Assembly (NCBI GenBank): GCA_018714565.1
Contig: DVNH01000015.1
Location: 1-50,717 of the forward strand
DNA length: 50,717 nt
Source: Candidatus Merdicola faecigallinarum
GTDB lineage: Bacteria > Bacillota > Clostridia > TANB77 > CAG-508
Reading direction: 5' to 3'
The notes beneath the pieces were generated by a model. It was given only the letters and a program-made list of their open reading frames with translations, was not told the DNA's origin and made no database searches. Positions 20,832-30,677 of this stretch are shown in pieces. The position numbers and the translations under genes were made by a program. The first letter of the stretch is position 1, and each line of letters begins with the position of its first letter.

Positions 20832-20943
20832 TAAGAAAAGTGGCTTCGCCAGATGTACAGATTGCTTCGCAATCGCACAGACTAATGTAACTTAACCTTG
20901 TTACTCCAGAAATTTCTGACGAAATTTCCTATGTAATAAAAAA
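20832..20943 (+). repeat. 112-bp structured repeat, copy 1
   Basis: TAAGAAAAGTGGCTTCGCCAGATGTACAGATTGCTTCGCAATC...GAAATTTCTGACGAAATTTCCTATGTAATAAAAAA; aligns ungapped with copies 2-4. Confidence 0.97.
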
Positions 20944-20973
20944 GGATCCAGAGCCTAAGCTTGGATCCTTTTT
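20941..20973. terminator. Bidirectional terminator between the ABC permease/repeat and the 145-aa minus-strand gene
   Basis: AAAGGATCC ... GGATCCTTT inverted repeat. Confidence 0.75.
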
Positions 20974-21392
20974 ACCATGTAACTACCCAAAACATATTCG
21001 CCACGTACTAGTTCTGGGCGATTAGAAACAGTAGGTAAAAAGTTTCTAAGTTTATGAGCCACTTTGCCAGTTGGAAGAAACAAGTAAAAGTGATAATCTC
21101 GACAAGGTGTCATCATACGGGTAATCAGAATTACCCGATTTGCAGTACATAGATTTGAAATATCCTCATAATCCACTTCTGTTAAAGAAAGATCAAACAG
21201 TTGCAGTTCCTTTTCTAAAATTTCAAGTAGTTCAAAGTCGGGAACATGAGAATCAACCATTGTTCCGATCAAGTCTCCTATGCAATAGTCTTGCCAAATT
21301 CCCAGTGCAAAAGCATGACAGGGAAGTGAGATAGGGCAAGAGATAGAAAAGTTTTCTAGCTGCAGATTCTGTTTCCGTACCTCCATATTCAA
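20955..21392 (-). CDS. Hypothetical protein (145 aa), compositionally distinct
   Basis: Complete ORF with AGGGAGG-type RBS; visibly more GC-rich than neighbours; no family recognised. Confidence 0.6.
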   Translation of the reverse strand: MNMEVRKQNLQLENFSISCPISLPCHAFALGIWQDYCIGDLIGTMVDSHVPDFELLEILEKELQLFDLSLTEVDYEDISNLCTANRVILITRMMTPCRDYHFYLFLPTGKVAHKLRNFLPTVSNRPELVRGEYVLGSYMVKRIQA

Positions 21393-21496
21393 AGTCCCTC
21401 CTTTAGAGAATTTAATCTATTATATCATAAAGATTGCAAATCGTAAAATAGAGTCATTGCGTATATAATAAGAATATGATAAGATGATGTCGAATT

Positions 21497-22471
21497 ATGT
21501 CAAAAAACTTTGAGAGAGGAGAAAAAATGGAAAAACTAATTGGCAAAACAAAAGAAAATGAAAAGGAAGAAATAGAAAAGCGAAAAGAAGACAAACAAAC
21601 TGAAAAAATAGAAAAGGATCAAGAAGAAAAAGGAAGAAAAGGCAAGAAGAAAAAGCCTTTTATGATTTTAGGATTTAGTATATGGAGATTAATGGGATAT
21701 TTTATTATTTATAGCATTGCAGGTTTTTTGATCGAAACAGCATTTGGTGCACTTACAAAGGGAGTTATTGAAAGTAGAAAAAGCTTTTTGTATGGTCCGT
21801 TTTGTGGAATTTATGGTATAGGTGCTGTGATTATGATCCTGTTTTTACAGTATTTTAGAAAAAATAATTATACTCTATTTTTCGGAGGATTTGTTATTGG
21901 ATCGATTGTGGAATATTTTGTTAGTTTATTTGGAGAAATGATGCTAGATGTAAAATGGTGGGATTATTCTTCAGTACCATTAAATTTAGGGGGGAGAATT
22001 TGTGTGTTCTTTTCACTATTTTGGGGAATTTTAGCAATCTATTTAATGTCACATTTAAATCCGAAAGTAGATAATTTAATCGAAAAAATGAAACAAAAAT
22101 TAAAGCGAAATACAAAAGTAATTCGAGGAGTTACGTTAGCGGTGACAATTTTATTATTTATTGATTGTGTACTTACAGGATTTGCATTAAAAATGTTTTA
22201 TGTTCGATTAACAACAGAGTACAATCTAGATTTACAAGGAGTAGATAAATATTTGGCCAAATACGAAGAATTATATCAAAAACCAGAGATTAAAAAAGTA
22301 GTTGATAAATATTGGAATGATAAAGTAATGTTAAAAACATTTCCTAATTTAAAAGTGATGGCAAAAGATGGTACCATGATTTATGTAAGCGATGTGCTAA
22401 AGGATATTCAGCCATATTATGTTAGGATCTTTACTCCTAGAGTGCCAGGAGCAGTAATTGAAGGTTCTTAA
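21497..22471 (+). CDS. Putative ABC-transporter type IV membrane protein (PF06541-like) with charged N-terminal tail; second paralogue
   Basis: SIAGFLIETAFGAL...SFLYGPFCGIYGIGAVIMI...KWWDYSSVPLNLGGRICVFFSLFWG, matching the 17641-18255 protein; true start probably 21527. Confidence 0.8.
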   Translation: MSKNFERGEKMEKLIGKTKENEKEEIEKRKEDKQTEKIEKDQEEKGRKGKKKKPFMILGFSIWRLMGYFIIYSIAGFLIETAFGALTKGVIESRKSFLYGPFCGIYGIGAVIMILFLQYFRKNNYTLFFGGFVIGSIVEYFVSLFGEMMLDVKWWDYSSVPLNLGGRICVFFSLFWGILAIYLMSHLNPKVDNLIEKMKQKLKRNTKVIRGVTLAVTILLFIDCVLTGFALKMFYVRLTTEYNLDLQGVDKYLAKYEELYQKPEIKKVVDKYWNDKVMLKTFPNLKVMAKDGTMIYVSDVLKDIQPYYVRIFTPRVPGAVIEGS

Positions 22472-22593
22472 AATATGATTTAGACTGTTTTAAGACGTAT
22501 TTAAAAAGCAAAAATGTCAAAATTTGTAGAAATTCTTTTCTTGCAGATTGGAAATCAATATGATAGGATACAAAAGGTAGTAGGAGGTAAAAA

Positions 22594-24360
22594 ATGGATA
22601 AAAAATATGAGTGGAATTTAGAAGATTTATTTAAGAATGAAAAAGAATTAGAAGAAAATAGAAAAAAGATTTATGAATATTTAAGCGAAATAGAACAATA
22701 TCAAGGAAAACTTATCAATTCTTCAGAAAACATTGCAAAATGTTATCAAACATATGAAAAAATGTTAGAGATTTTTGATAAGGTATATTCTTATGGTATG
22801 TTTCGTTACCATCAAAATATGGCAAAACCAGAAAATATTGCCTTGTTTAAAAAATCAGAACAAACTAATGCTGATATTGCCAAAAGAACATCCTTTATCG
22901 TACCAGAGATCACAAAAATAGAGGAAGAAACTTTAAAACAATACTTAGTAGAAAATAAAAATTTACAAAGATATCATAGAATAATAGAAGATATTATAGA
23001 AGACAAAAAGCATATTTTGAGTGAAGAAGTAGAAAATGTTTTAGCAAGTTATTCAGAAGTCTTTAATGGATGTGAAAACACTTATGATATTTTTACCAAT
23101 ACGGAATTTGTATATCCAAAAATAAAAGATGAAAATGGAAATGAAGTAGAATTAACAGATGCAACTTATTCAAAATATTTAGCAAGCAAGAACCAAGATG
23201 TAAGAATTGGAGCTTTTAATTCAATGTATTCTCTGTATAAAAAGCATATTAATACGATTACAGAACTATATTTAACAAGAGTAAAAGAAGATACAATTAG
23301 CAGTCAACTAAGAAAGTATAAAAGCTCTTTAGAAAAGGCAGTAGAAAATGATGATGCCACATCAAAGGTATATGAAAGCTTAGTAGAAGTAGTGAATGAA
23401 AATTTAAAGATTAACCATCGTTATATGAAATTAAAGAAAAAGTTATTAGGCTTAGAAGAAATGCATATTTATGATATTTATGTAAACACATATAAGGATG
23501 AATCGGAAAACATTTCTGTAGAGCAAGCAGAAGAAACAGTATTAAAAGCTTTAGAACCTCTAGGAACGGAATATCAAGAAAAATTAAAACATGCGTTTTC
23601 TTCACGTTGGATTGATGTATTTGAAAAGCCAAATAAGAGAAGTGGAGCATATAGTTCTGGTGTTCATGGGGTTCATCCGTTTGTTCTTACTAATTTTACA
23701 GGAAGATCAAGGGATGTAAGTACAATCGCACATGAATTAGGTCATGCAATGCATTCTTATTATTCATCTTCTAGTCAAAATATTATGGATGCTAGTTATA
23801 CTATTATGGTAGCAGAGGTTGCATCTACAGTAAATGAAATTATATTGGGTCAATATCTAATTGAGAAAGAACAAGACAAAATAAAGAAGGCAGCGCTTAT
23901 TAATGAACAATTAGATGATATTAGAGCAACTTTAATTAGACAGACTATGTTCGCCGAATTCGAAAAAATAATTCATGAAAGAGTAGAAAATTTGGAAACA
24001 TTAACTTCAGAAGAGTTATGTGATATTTATTTTAAATTAAATCAAAAATACTTTGGAAAAGATGTTGTAATTGATGATAATATAAAATATGAATGGGCAA
24101 GGATTCCACATTTTTACAGTTGTTTTTATGTATATAAATACGCTACTGGCATTTCAGCAGCAATTGCAATTGCAACGAAAATTTTAAACAAAGAAGAAGG
24201 AATTGTAGAAAAATATATTAATATGTTAAAACAAGGTAGAATGAAAAAATCTGTAGATTTATTAAAAATGGTGGGAGTAGATTTAGAATCAAAAAAACCA
24301 TATGAAGATGCTTTTGCATTTTATCATAAACAATTAGAAGAATTAGAAAAATTAGTATAA
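22594..24360 (+). CDS. pepF: Oligoendopeptidase F (M3B)
   Basis: TIAHELGHAMHSYYSS (HExxH), GVHPFVLTNFTG, PHFYSCFYVYKYATG. Confidence 0.96.
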   Translation: MDKKYEWNLEDLFKNEKELEENRKKIYEYLSEIEQYQGKLINSSENIAKCYQTYEKMLEIFDKVYSYGMFRYHQNMAKPENIALFKKSEQTNADIAKRTSFIVPEITKIEEETLKQYLVENKNLQRYHRIIEDIIEDKKHILSEEVENVLASYSEVFNGCENTYDIFTNTEFVYPKIKDENGNEVELTDATYSKYLASKNQDVRIGAFNSMYSLYKKHINTITELYLTRVKEDTISSQLRKYKSSLEKAVENDDATSKVYESLVEVVNENLKINHRYMKLKKKLLGLEEMHIYDIYVNTYKDESENISVEQAEETVLKALEPLGTEYQEKLKHAFSSRWIDVFEKPNKRSGAYSSGVHGVHPFVLTNFTGRSRDVSTIAHELGHAMHSYYSSSSQNIMDASYTIMVAEVASTVNEIILGQYLIEKEQDKIKKAALINEQLDDIRATLIRQTMFAEFEKIIHERVENLETLTSEELCDIYFKLNQKYFGKDVVIDDNIKYEWARIPHFYSCFYVYKYATGISAAIAIATKILNKEEGIVEKYINMLKQGRMKKSVDLLKMVGVDLESKKPYEDAFAFYHKQLEELEKLV

Positions 24361-24415
24361 TGAAAAAGAGGATTGGAATTCACCTTTATTTAGGAAATAT
24401 TACTAGATTTTGATA

Positions 24416-24527
24416 TAAGAAAAGTGGCTTCGCCACATGTACAGATTACTTCGTAATCGCACAGACTAATGTAACTTAACCTTGTTACTTCAGAAATTTC
24501 TGACGAAATTTCCTATGTAATAAAAAA
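24416..24527 (+). repeat. 112-bp structured repeat, copy 2
   Basis: Four substitutions relative to copy 1, two of them a compensatory pair in stem 2 (GATTAC-TTC-GTAATC). Confidence 0.97.
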
Positions 24528-24674
24528 ATGTAAGCCTAAATTTATAAAGTTAGGTATTTTTTAGAAGAAGCTTGATGGAAAAAACATTAAGTTTCTTCTT
24601 TTTTGGAAGAACTATGCGAAATGAATTGTAAATGATATAATACATAAAGTAAAATAAGAAAAGGAGAAAAAGAA

Positions 24675-27600
24675 ATGCCAGAAGTAAAATGGACGAAAGA
24701 TCAAAAATTAGCAATTGAAGAAAAAGGATCGAACATATTAGTTGCGGCAGCAGCACGGAAGTGGAAAAACTGCTGTTTTAGTAGAACGAATTATTCATAA
24801 AATATTAGTAGAAAAATTAGATATTACTTCCTTATTAGTAGTAACATTTACAAATGCGGCAGCAGCAGAAATGAGGGAACGTGTTTTAAATGCAATTGAT
24901 AAAAAGTTAGAAGAATTTCCAGAAGACGTGCATTTACAAAAGCAAACGATGCTAATTCATAAAGCTAGTATTTGTACCATTCATTCTTTTTGCTTAGATG
25001 TAATTAAGAACCATTTTTACGAAATAGATTTATCACCAAACTTTAGAATTGGAGATACTTCGGAAATTGAACTTTTAAAGCAAGAAGTGTTGGACGAATT
25101 ATTTGAACAAAAGTATTTAGAAGGAGACAAAAATTTTTTAAAATTATTAGAGATTTATACTAATTATCGTGAAGACGATCCTTTAAAAGAAATGATACTA
25201 GAAATTTATCGTTTTATTCAAAGTAGTCCATTTCCAAAAGAATGGCTAGAAGAAAAAATAAATGATTTTTTAGTGCTAGAAGAAGATATGGATTTTGGAA
25301 AAACAGTTTGGGGTAAAATTTTACTAAAAAAATATGAAACATTAATTGAAGAAACAATCTTAGGGTTAAAACATGTAAAAATATCTTTAGACTTAAATCC
25401 AGAGTTGGATATGTATTCCAATACGATTCAAAAAGATATAGATACCTTAAATGAAATAAAAGAAGATATTTCTACATGGGATGAAACATATCAAAAGGCA
25501 AATTTATTTGCTTTTCAAAAATGGCCAGTGAATCGAAAAATAACTTCTAATATAAAAGACGAAGCAAAGGCGCAAAGGGATAAGATTAATAAAAAATTTA
25601 AAGCTGGAAAAGATAAAATTTTTATCTATTCCTCCAAAGAAGCGATTGGTGATGTGATAGAACTATATGAAATATTAAATCCATTAAAAGATTTAATTCT
25701 AGAATTTGAAGAAGCATATCAAAAGGCTAAAAGAGAAAAAAATATGATTGATTTTAATGATATCGAACATTTTGCATTAAAAATTCTAGTACAAAAAGAT
25801 GAAAATGGAAATTATATTCCTACTCAAACTGCAAAAAAATATCAAGAAAAATTTTCTGAAATTGCAATTGACGAATATCAAGATAGTAATTTAGTACAAG
25901 AATATATTTTACAGTCAATTTCAAGAGGAAATAATATATTTATGGTGGGAGATATTAAGCAAAGTATTTATAAATTTAGACAAGCAAGACCGGAACTTTT
26001 TTTAGAAAAATATGATCGTTATCAGTTAATTGAAAATAAAAAGGAAAAAGATGATTTAAAAATACAATTATTTAAAAATTTTAGGAGTAGAGAAAATGTC
26101 TTAAATTTTACCAATCTTATTTTCCAAAATATAATGAGTAAAGAATTAGGAAATGTAGAGTATAATGAAAAAGAATATTTAAATTTAGGGGCAAACTATG
26201 AAAAAATTGAAAATGAGAACTTAGAAGATAGAAAAATAGAAATTGATATTATTGACATAAAGAAGCAAGAAGAGGATGAATGGAAAGAAGAAGTCAAAGA
26301 AGAACAAAACGAAAATATTGAAAGGAAAGAAGAATTAGAAGAAACAGGAGAAGAAGAAAGAATAGAAGATATTACATTAGAAGCAAGATTTATTGCAAAT
26401 AAAGTAAAAGATCTTATTGCTAACCATTTTCAAGTATGGGATAAAAAAATAGAGGCTTACCGAGAGGTTACCTATCAGGATATAGTAATTTTATTAAGAT
26501 CCACTATAACTGCGGCTCCTGTTTTCGAAAAGGAATTATTAGATTTAGAAATACCAGTATTTAGTGATAGCTCTACGGAATATTTAGATTCGATAGAAAT
26601 TCAGACGATATTATCTGTTTTAAAGATTTTAGATAATCCATTTCAAGAAATTCCTCTTGTGATTGTTCTAAGATCTATGATCGGAAACTTTTCAGATAAT
26701 GATTTAATAAAAATTCGACTAGTGGATCCTTATTGCAATTTTTATGAGGCAGTGAAAAAAGCAAGATTACAGGTGGAGGATTCATTAAAGAATAAAATTG
26801 AGAACTTTTTAGATAAGATAAGTAATTGGAGAGAAAAGCAAGAGTATTTATTATTAAATGAATTAATATGGCATATATATAATGAAACAGATTATTACAA
26901 TTATGTAGGTTTAATGCCAAATGGAAAACTAAGACAAGCTAATTTAAAAATGTTATTAGAAAAAGCGAAAGACTATGAAAATGCAAGTTTTCATGGATTA
27001 TTTCATTTTCTTCAGTTTATTGAAAAGATGAAAGCGAATAGTAATGATATGGGAGCGGCAAAGGTGATTGGAGAGAATGAAAATGTTGTAAGAATTATGA
27101 GTATTCATAAAAGTAAGGGATTGGAATTTCCTGTTGTTATCTTAGCTGGAACACATAAAAGATTTAATATGCAAGATTTAAATCAAAAATTATTATTACA
27201 TCAAGAATTAGGAATTGGACCTAAATATATTAATTATGAAAAAAAGATAGAGTATGATACTTTAATAAAAGAAGCAGTAAAGTCAAAAGTAAAGGTAGAA
27301 ACACTATCAGAAGAAGAAAGAATTTTATATGTTGCTTTAACGAGGAGTAAAGAAAAATTAATTATAACTGGAATTTCAAAAGATATCCAAAAAGATTTGG
27401 AAGACAAAGAAAATCAATTACAGATTTACTTTCAAAATCAAAATGAAATCAATTCACAATTATTAGAACAATATAAGACATATTTAGATTGGATTGAGCT
27501 AGTTTATTTAAAAGAAAAAGAAAAAGAAAATGTAAAAGATTTAATTGATTTTCAAGTAATAAAAAAAGAGCAAATTTTAGACAAAAAAAATAAGGGAGAA

Positions 27601-28371
27601 CAGAAGAAAGAAATAACAAATTTAAATCAAATAAAAAGCCTTTCTGCAAAAGGAATAGAAGAAAAAATAGAAAAAATGTTAAATTGGGAATATCCGTATC
27701 AAAAATCCATTACAATTCCAAATAAAGTATCGGTTACAAAGCTAAAAATGATGAAAATGGAACAAAGTAAAAAAGAAATGTTAGCAATCGAGAAAGAAAC
27801 AGATAAAATAGTAAATGAATTGCCAAAACCTAATTTCTTAAGTAATGAGATAAATTTAACACCTGCCCAAAAAGGAACTATTTTACACCTATGTTTACAA
27901 AAATTAAGTTTACATGAAGATCATAATATAGAAACGATAAAAGCAATGATAAAAGATTTAGTAGAAAGAGAAATTATTACAAAAAAAGAAGCGGAAAGTA
28001 TATCCTATAACAAAATTCTAGAATATACGAAAAGTAAAATTTGGCAAGAATTAAAAACAGCGAGTTTAGTAGAAAGAGAAAAAACATTTTACATTTATAT
28101 ACCAGCAAAAGAAGTTTATCAAGAAGAGGTAGAAGAGAAAGTATTAGTACAAGGAATTATTGACTTATATTATTTAAATCAAAAGGGAGAATTAGTTTTA
28201 GTGGATTACAAAACAGACTATGTAGAAAAAGGAAAAGAAAAAAAATTGAAAGAAAAGTACATTGAACAATTACAACTATATCAAAGAGCACTGGAAAAAG
28301 CTTTAAAAAGGAAAGTAGATAGAATATATATATATTCTACTTATTTAGGAAAAGAAATCCAAATAAAATAA
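24675..28371 (+). pseudogene. addA: addA (helicase-exonuclease AddAB subunit AddA) with an apparent +1 frameshift in Walker A
   Basis: ATG 24675 encodes MPEVKWTKDQKLAIEEKGSNILVAAAA, then an extra base near 24756; the other frame continues GSGKTAVLVERIIHKIL... to 28371 with UvrD/AddA motifs (DEYQDSNLVQEYIL, VMSIHKSKGLEFPVV-like RIMSIHKSKGLEFPVV, YVALTRSKEKLIITG, LVDYKTDYV). Confidence 0.85.
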
Positions 28372-28381
28372 CGGAAAACCC

Positions 28382-28410
28382 TTGCATTTTCAAGATTTAT
28401 ATAGTATAAT
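28382..28410 (+). promoter_or_regulatory. Sigma-A-type promoter of the rimP-nusA-infB operon
   Basis: TTGCAT (28382-28387), 17-bp spacer, TATAAT (28405-28410). Confidence 0.75.
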
Positions 28411-28434
28411 TGCTCTAGCAAAATAAATTACTAG

Positions 28435-28459
28435 AAGAGTGGGAACAAATCCCACTCTT
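28435..28459 (+). promoter_or_regulatory. Leader hairpin upstream of rimP
   Basis: AAGAGTGGGA-acaaa-TCCCACTCTT, 10-bp perfect stem, ~25 nt downstream of the -10. Confidence 0.7.
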
Positions 28460-28486
28460 TCTAAGTATAAAAGGAGGAGAATTCTT

Positions 28487-28933
28487 TTGGCAAGTCTAGA
28501 AGAAAGAGTAGAAGAGCTACTTAAACCTGTGATAGAAGAAATAGGATATTCTTTATACGACTTACAATATGTAAAAGAAGGGAAAGATTTTTACCTAAGG
28601 ATATATATCGATAAAGAAGAAGGAATTAGTTTAGAAGACTGTGAAAAGGTAAATAATCAAGTTAGTGATTTATTGGATGAAAAAAGTGGAATCAAAGATC
28701 CTTATTTTTTAGAAGTATCTTCACCAGGAATCGAAAGAATGATTCGAAAAGAAAGACATTTACAAGAAAATATCGGAAATAAAATTGAGGTTCGCTTATT
28801 TAAGCCATTGGAAGGAAAAAAAGTATATGAAGGTATTTTAAATTCATTTAATGAAGAAATGATTGAATTAGAAGAAATAAAAATACCAAGAAAAGATATT
28901 GCAACGATGAAAACTGTATATGATTGGGAATAG
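28487..28933 (+). CDS. rimP: Ribosome maturation factor RimP (TTG start)
   Basis: LEERVEELLKPVIEEIGYSLYDLQYVKEG, SPGIERMIRK; AAAGGAGGAG RBS before TTG 28487, so the ORF-track start at 28439 is too far upstream. Confidence 0.93.
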   Translation: MASLEERVEELLKPVIEEIGYSLYDLQYVKEGKDFYLRIYIDKEEGISLEDCEKVNNQVSDLLDEKSGIKDPYFLEVSSPGIERMIRKERHLQENIGNKIEVRLFKPLEGKKVYEGILNSFNEEMIELEEIKIPRKDIATMKTVYDWE

Positions 28934-28950
28934 AGGAGGAATAGTAAAAA

Positions 28951-30048
28951 ATGAAAGAGGCAATTGATAATAAAGAATTAATACTAGCAATTGATGAATT
29001 AGAAAAAGAAAAAGGAATAAAAAAAGAATATTTAATGGAATCGATTGAATCAGCATTGCTTACAGCATATAAAAGAAATTTTAACTCACAGGAAAATGTA
29101 AAAGTAGTGATGGACAAAGAAACAGGAGCTTCTCATCTTTATTCTGTAAAAGAAATTGTAGAACAAGTAGAAGATCCAACATTACAAATTAGTTTAGTAG
29201 ATGCACAAAAAATAAACAAAACATTACAAATTGGAGATAACGTAGATATTGAATTAGTTCCAAAAAACTTTGGTAGAATTGCAGCTCAAACAGCAAAACA
29301 AGTTATTATTCAAAAATTAAGAGAAGCAGAAAGAGAAGTAATTTATTCAGAATACCATGATAGAAAAGGAGAAATTGTATCTGGAATTATTCAAAAAGCA
29401 GATAAAGGAATTGTGGTAATGGATTTAGGAAAGCTAGAAGGAGTTATGCCAGCTAAGGAGCAAATTCCAACAGAAACTTACCATGTAAATGACAAAATAA
29501 AAGGATATATTGCAGATGTAGAAAAAGGGGCAAAAGGAGCTCCACAAGTAATTATTTCAAGAGCTTGTCCAGATTTTGTAAGAAAGCTATTTGAATTTGA
29601 AATACCAGAAATTTATGAAGGAGTTATCGAAATAAAAAGTGTTTCTCGTGACCCAGGATATAGAAGTAAGGTAGCAGTATATTCTCCAAATGAAAACATT
29701 GATCCAGTAGGATCTTGTGTAGGGCAAAAAGGAGTAAGAATTCAAAACATCATAAATGAATTACATGGTGAAAAAATTGATGTAATTGAATGGAATGAAG
29801 ATCCAGCTATTTATATTTCTGCAGCATTATTACCAGCGCAAGTAATGGCAGTAGACATTAAAGAAGAAGAAAAATTTGCACAAGTAATTGTACCAGATGA
29901 TCAATTGTCTTTAGCAATTGGAAAATCCGGTCAAAATGCTAGATTAGCAGCAAAATTAACTGGCTGGAAAATAGATATTAAATCAGAAACACAATTTAGA
30001 GAAATGCTAATGAAAAAACAAGAAGAAATGGAAAGTGAAGAAGAATAG
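28951..30048 (+). CDS. nusA: Transcription termination/antitermination factor NusA
   Basis: ESIESALLTAYKRNF, SRDPGYRSKVAVYS, DPVGSCVGQKGVRIQNIINEL, AIGKSGQNARLAAKLTGWKIDI. Confidence 0.97.
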   Translation: MKEAIDNKELILAIDELEKEKGIKKEYLMESIESALLTAYKRNFNSQENVKVVMDKETGASHLYSVKEIVEQVEDPTLQISLVDAQKINKTLQIGDNVDIELVPKNFGRIAAQTAKQVIIQKLREAEREVIYSEYHDRKGEIVSGIIQKADKGIVVMDLGKLEGVMPAKEQIPTETYHVNDKIKGYIADVEKGAKGAPQVIISRACPDFVRKLFEFEIPEIYEGVIEIKSVSRDPGYRSKVAVYSPNENIDPVGSCVGQKGVRIQNIINELHGEKIDVIEWNEDPAIYISAALLPAQVMAVDIKEEEKFAQVIVPDDQLSLAIGKSGQNARLAAKLTGWKIDIKSETQFREMLMKKQEEMESEEE

Positions 30049-30103
30049 AAAAAATTTACATAAATTGGATAAAACCCAAGTATAATAGAAAGGAGGGAGA
30101 CAA

Positions 30104-30370
30104 GTGAAAAAAATACCACAAAGAACTTGTATCGGTTGTAAGGCAAAAAAAGATAAAAAAGAATTAATTCGTATTGTAAAAAATAAAGAAGGAGAAATTA
30201 CTATTGATCGAACGGGAAAAATGCAAGGAAGAGGAGCATATATTTGTGATGATATTACTTGTCTAGAACGTGCAATCAAAACGAAAAGCTTAGAAAGAAG
30301 TTTTGAATCTCCAATTGATGAAGGGGTTTATGAAAATTTAAGAGGTGTGATGATTGATAATAAAAAATAG
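30104..30370 (+). CDS. rnpM: YlxR/RnpM family RNA-binding protein
   Basis: RTCIGCKAKKDKKELIRIV, GKMQGRGAYICDDITCLERAIK. Confidence 0.93.
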   Translation: MKKIPQRTCIGCKAKKDKKELIRIVKNKEGEITIDRTGKMQGRGAYICDDITCLERAIKTKSLERSFESPIDEGVYENLRGVMIDNKK

Positions 30371-30677
30371 AGTATATGGTTTATTAGGAATTAGTGCAAA
30401 AGCTAGAAGAATAGCATATGGAGCAGATAGCTGTTTAGAAGAAATGAAAAATAAAAAGATATATCTTCTTATTGTTGCAGAAGACGCATCTCAAAAAACA
30501 ATAAAAAATTATAGATTTTATGCAGAGAAATACCAAGTTCCATTTTTAGTATGGGGGAAAATGGAAGAGATCAGTCAATCGATTGGAAAAAGAAATAAAG
30601 CAATTATTGGTATAAAAGATATTAATTTATCAAACGAAATACAAAAAATAATTAATGGGGGTGAAATTATTGGGTAA
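30354..30677 (+). CDS. L7Ae/L30e-type ribosomal protein YlxQ
   Basis: [37 protein letters not shown]; position between rnpM and infB. Confidence 0.88.
   Translation: MIIKNRVYGLLGISAKARRIAYGADSCLEEMKNKKIYLLIVAEDASQKTIKNYRFYAEKYQVPFLVWGKMEEISQSIGKRNKAIIGIKDINLSNEIQKIINGGEIIG

Noticed and set aside
28439-28486. N-terminal extension of RimP (MGTNPTLSKYKRRRILL)
   Set aside because: Begins inside the leader hairpin; the TTG at 28487 has the proper AAGGAGG spacing.
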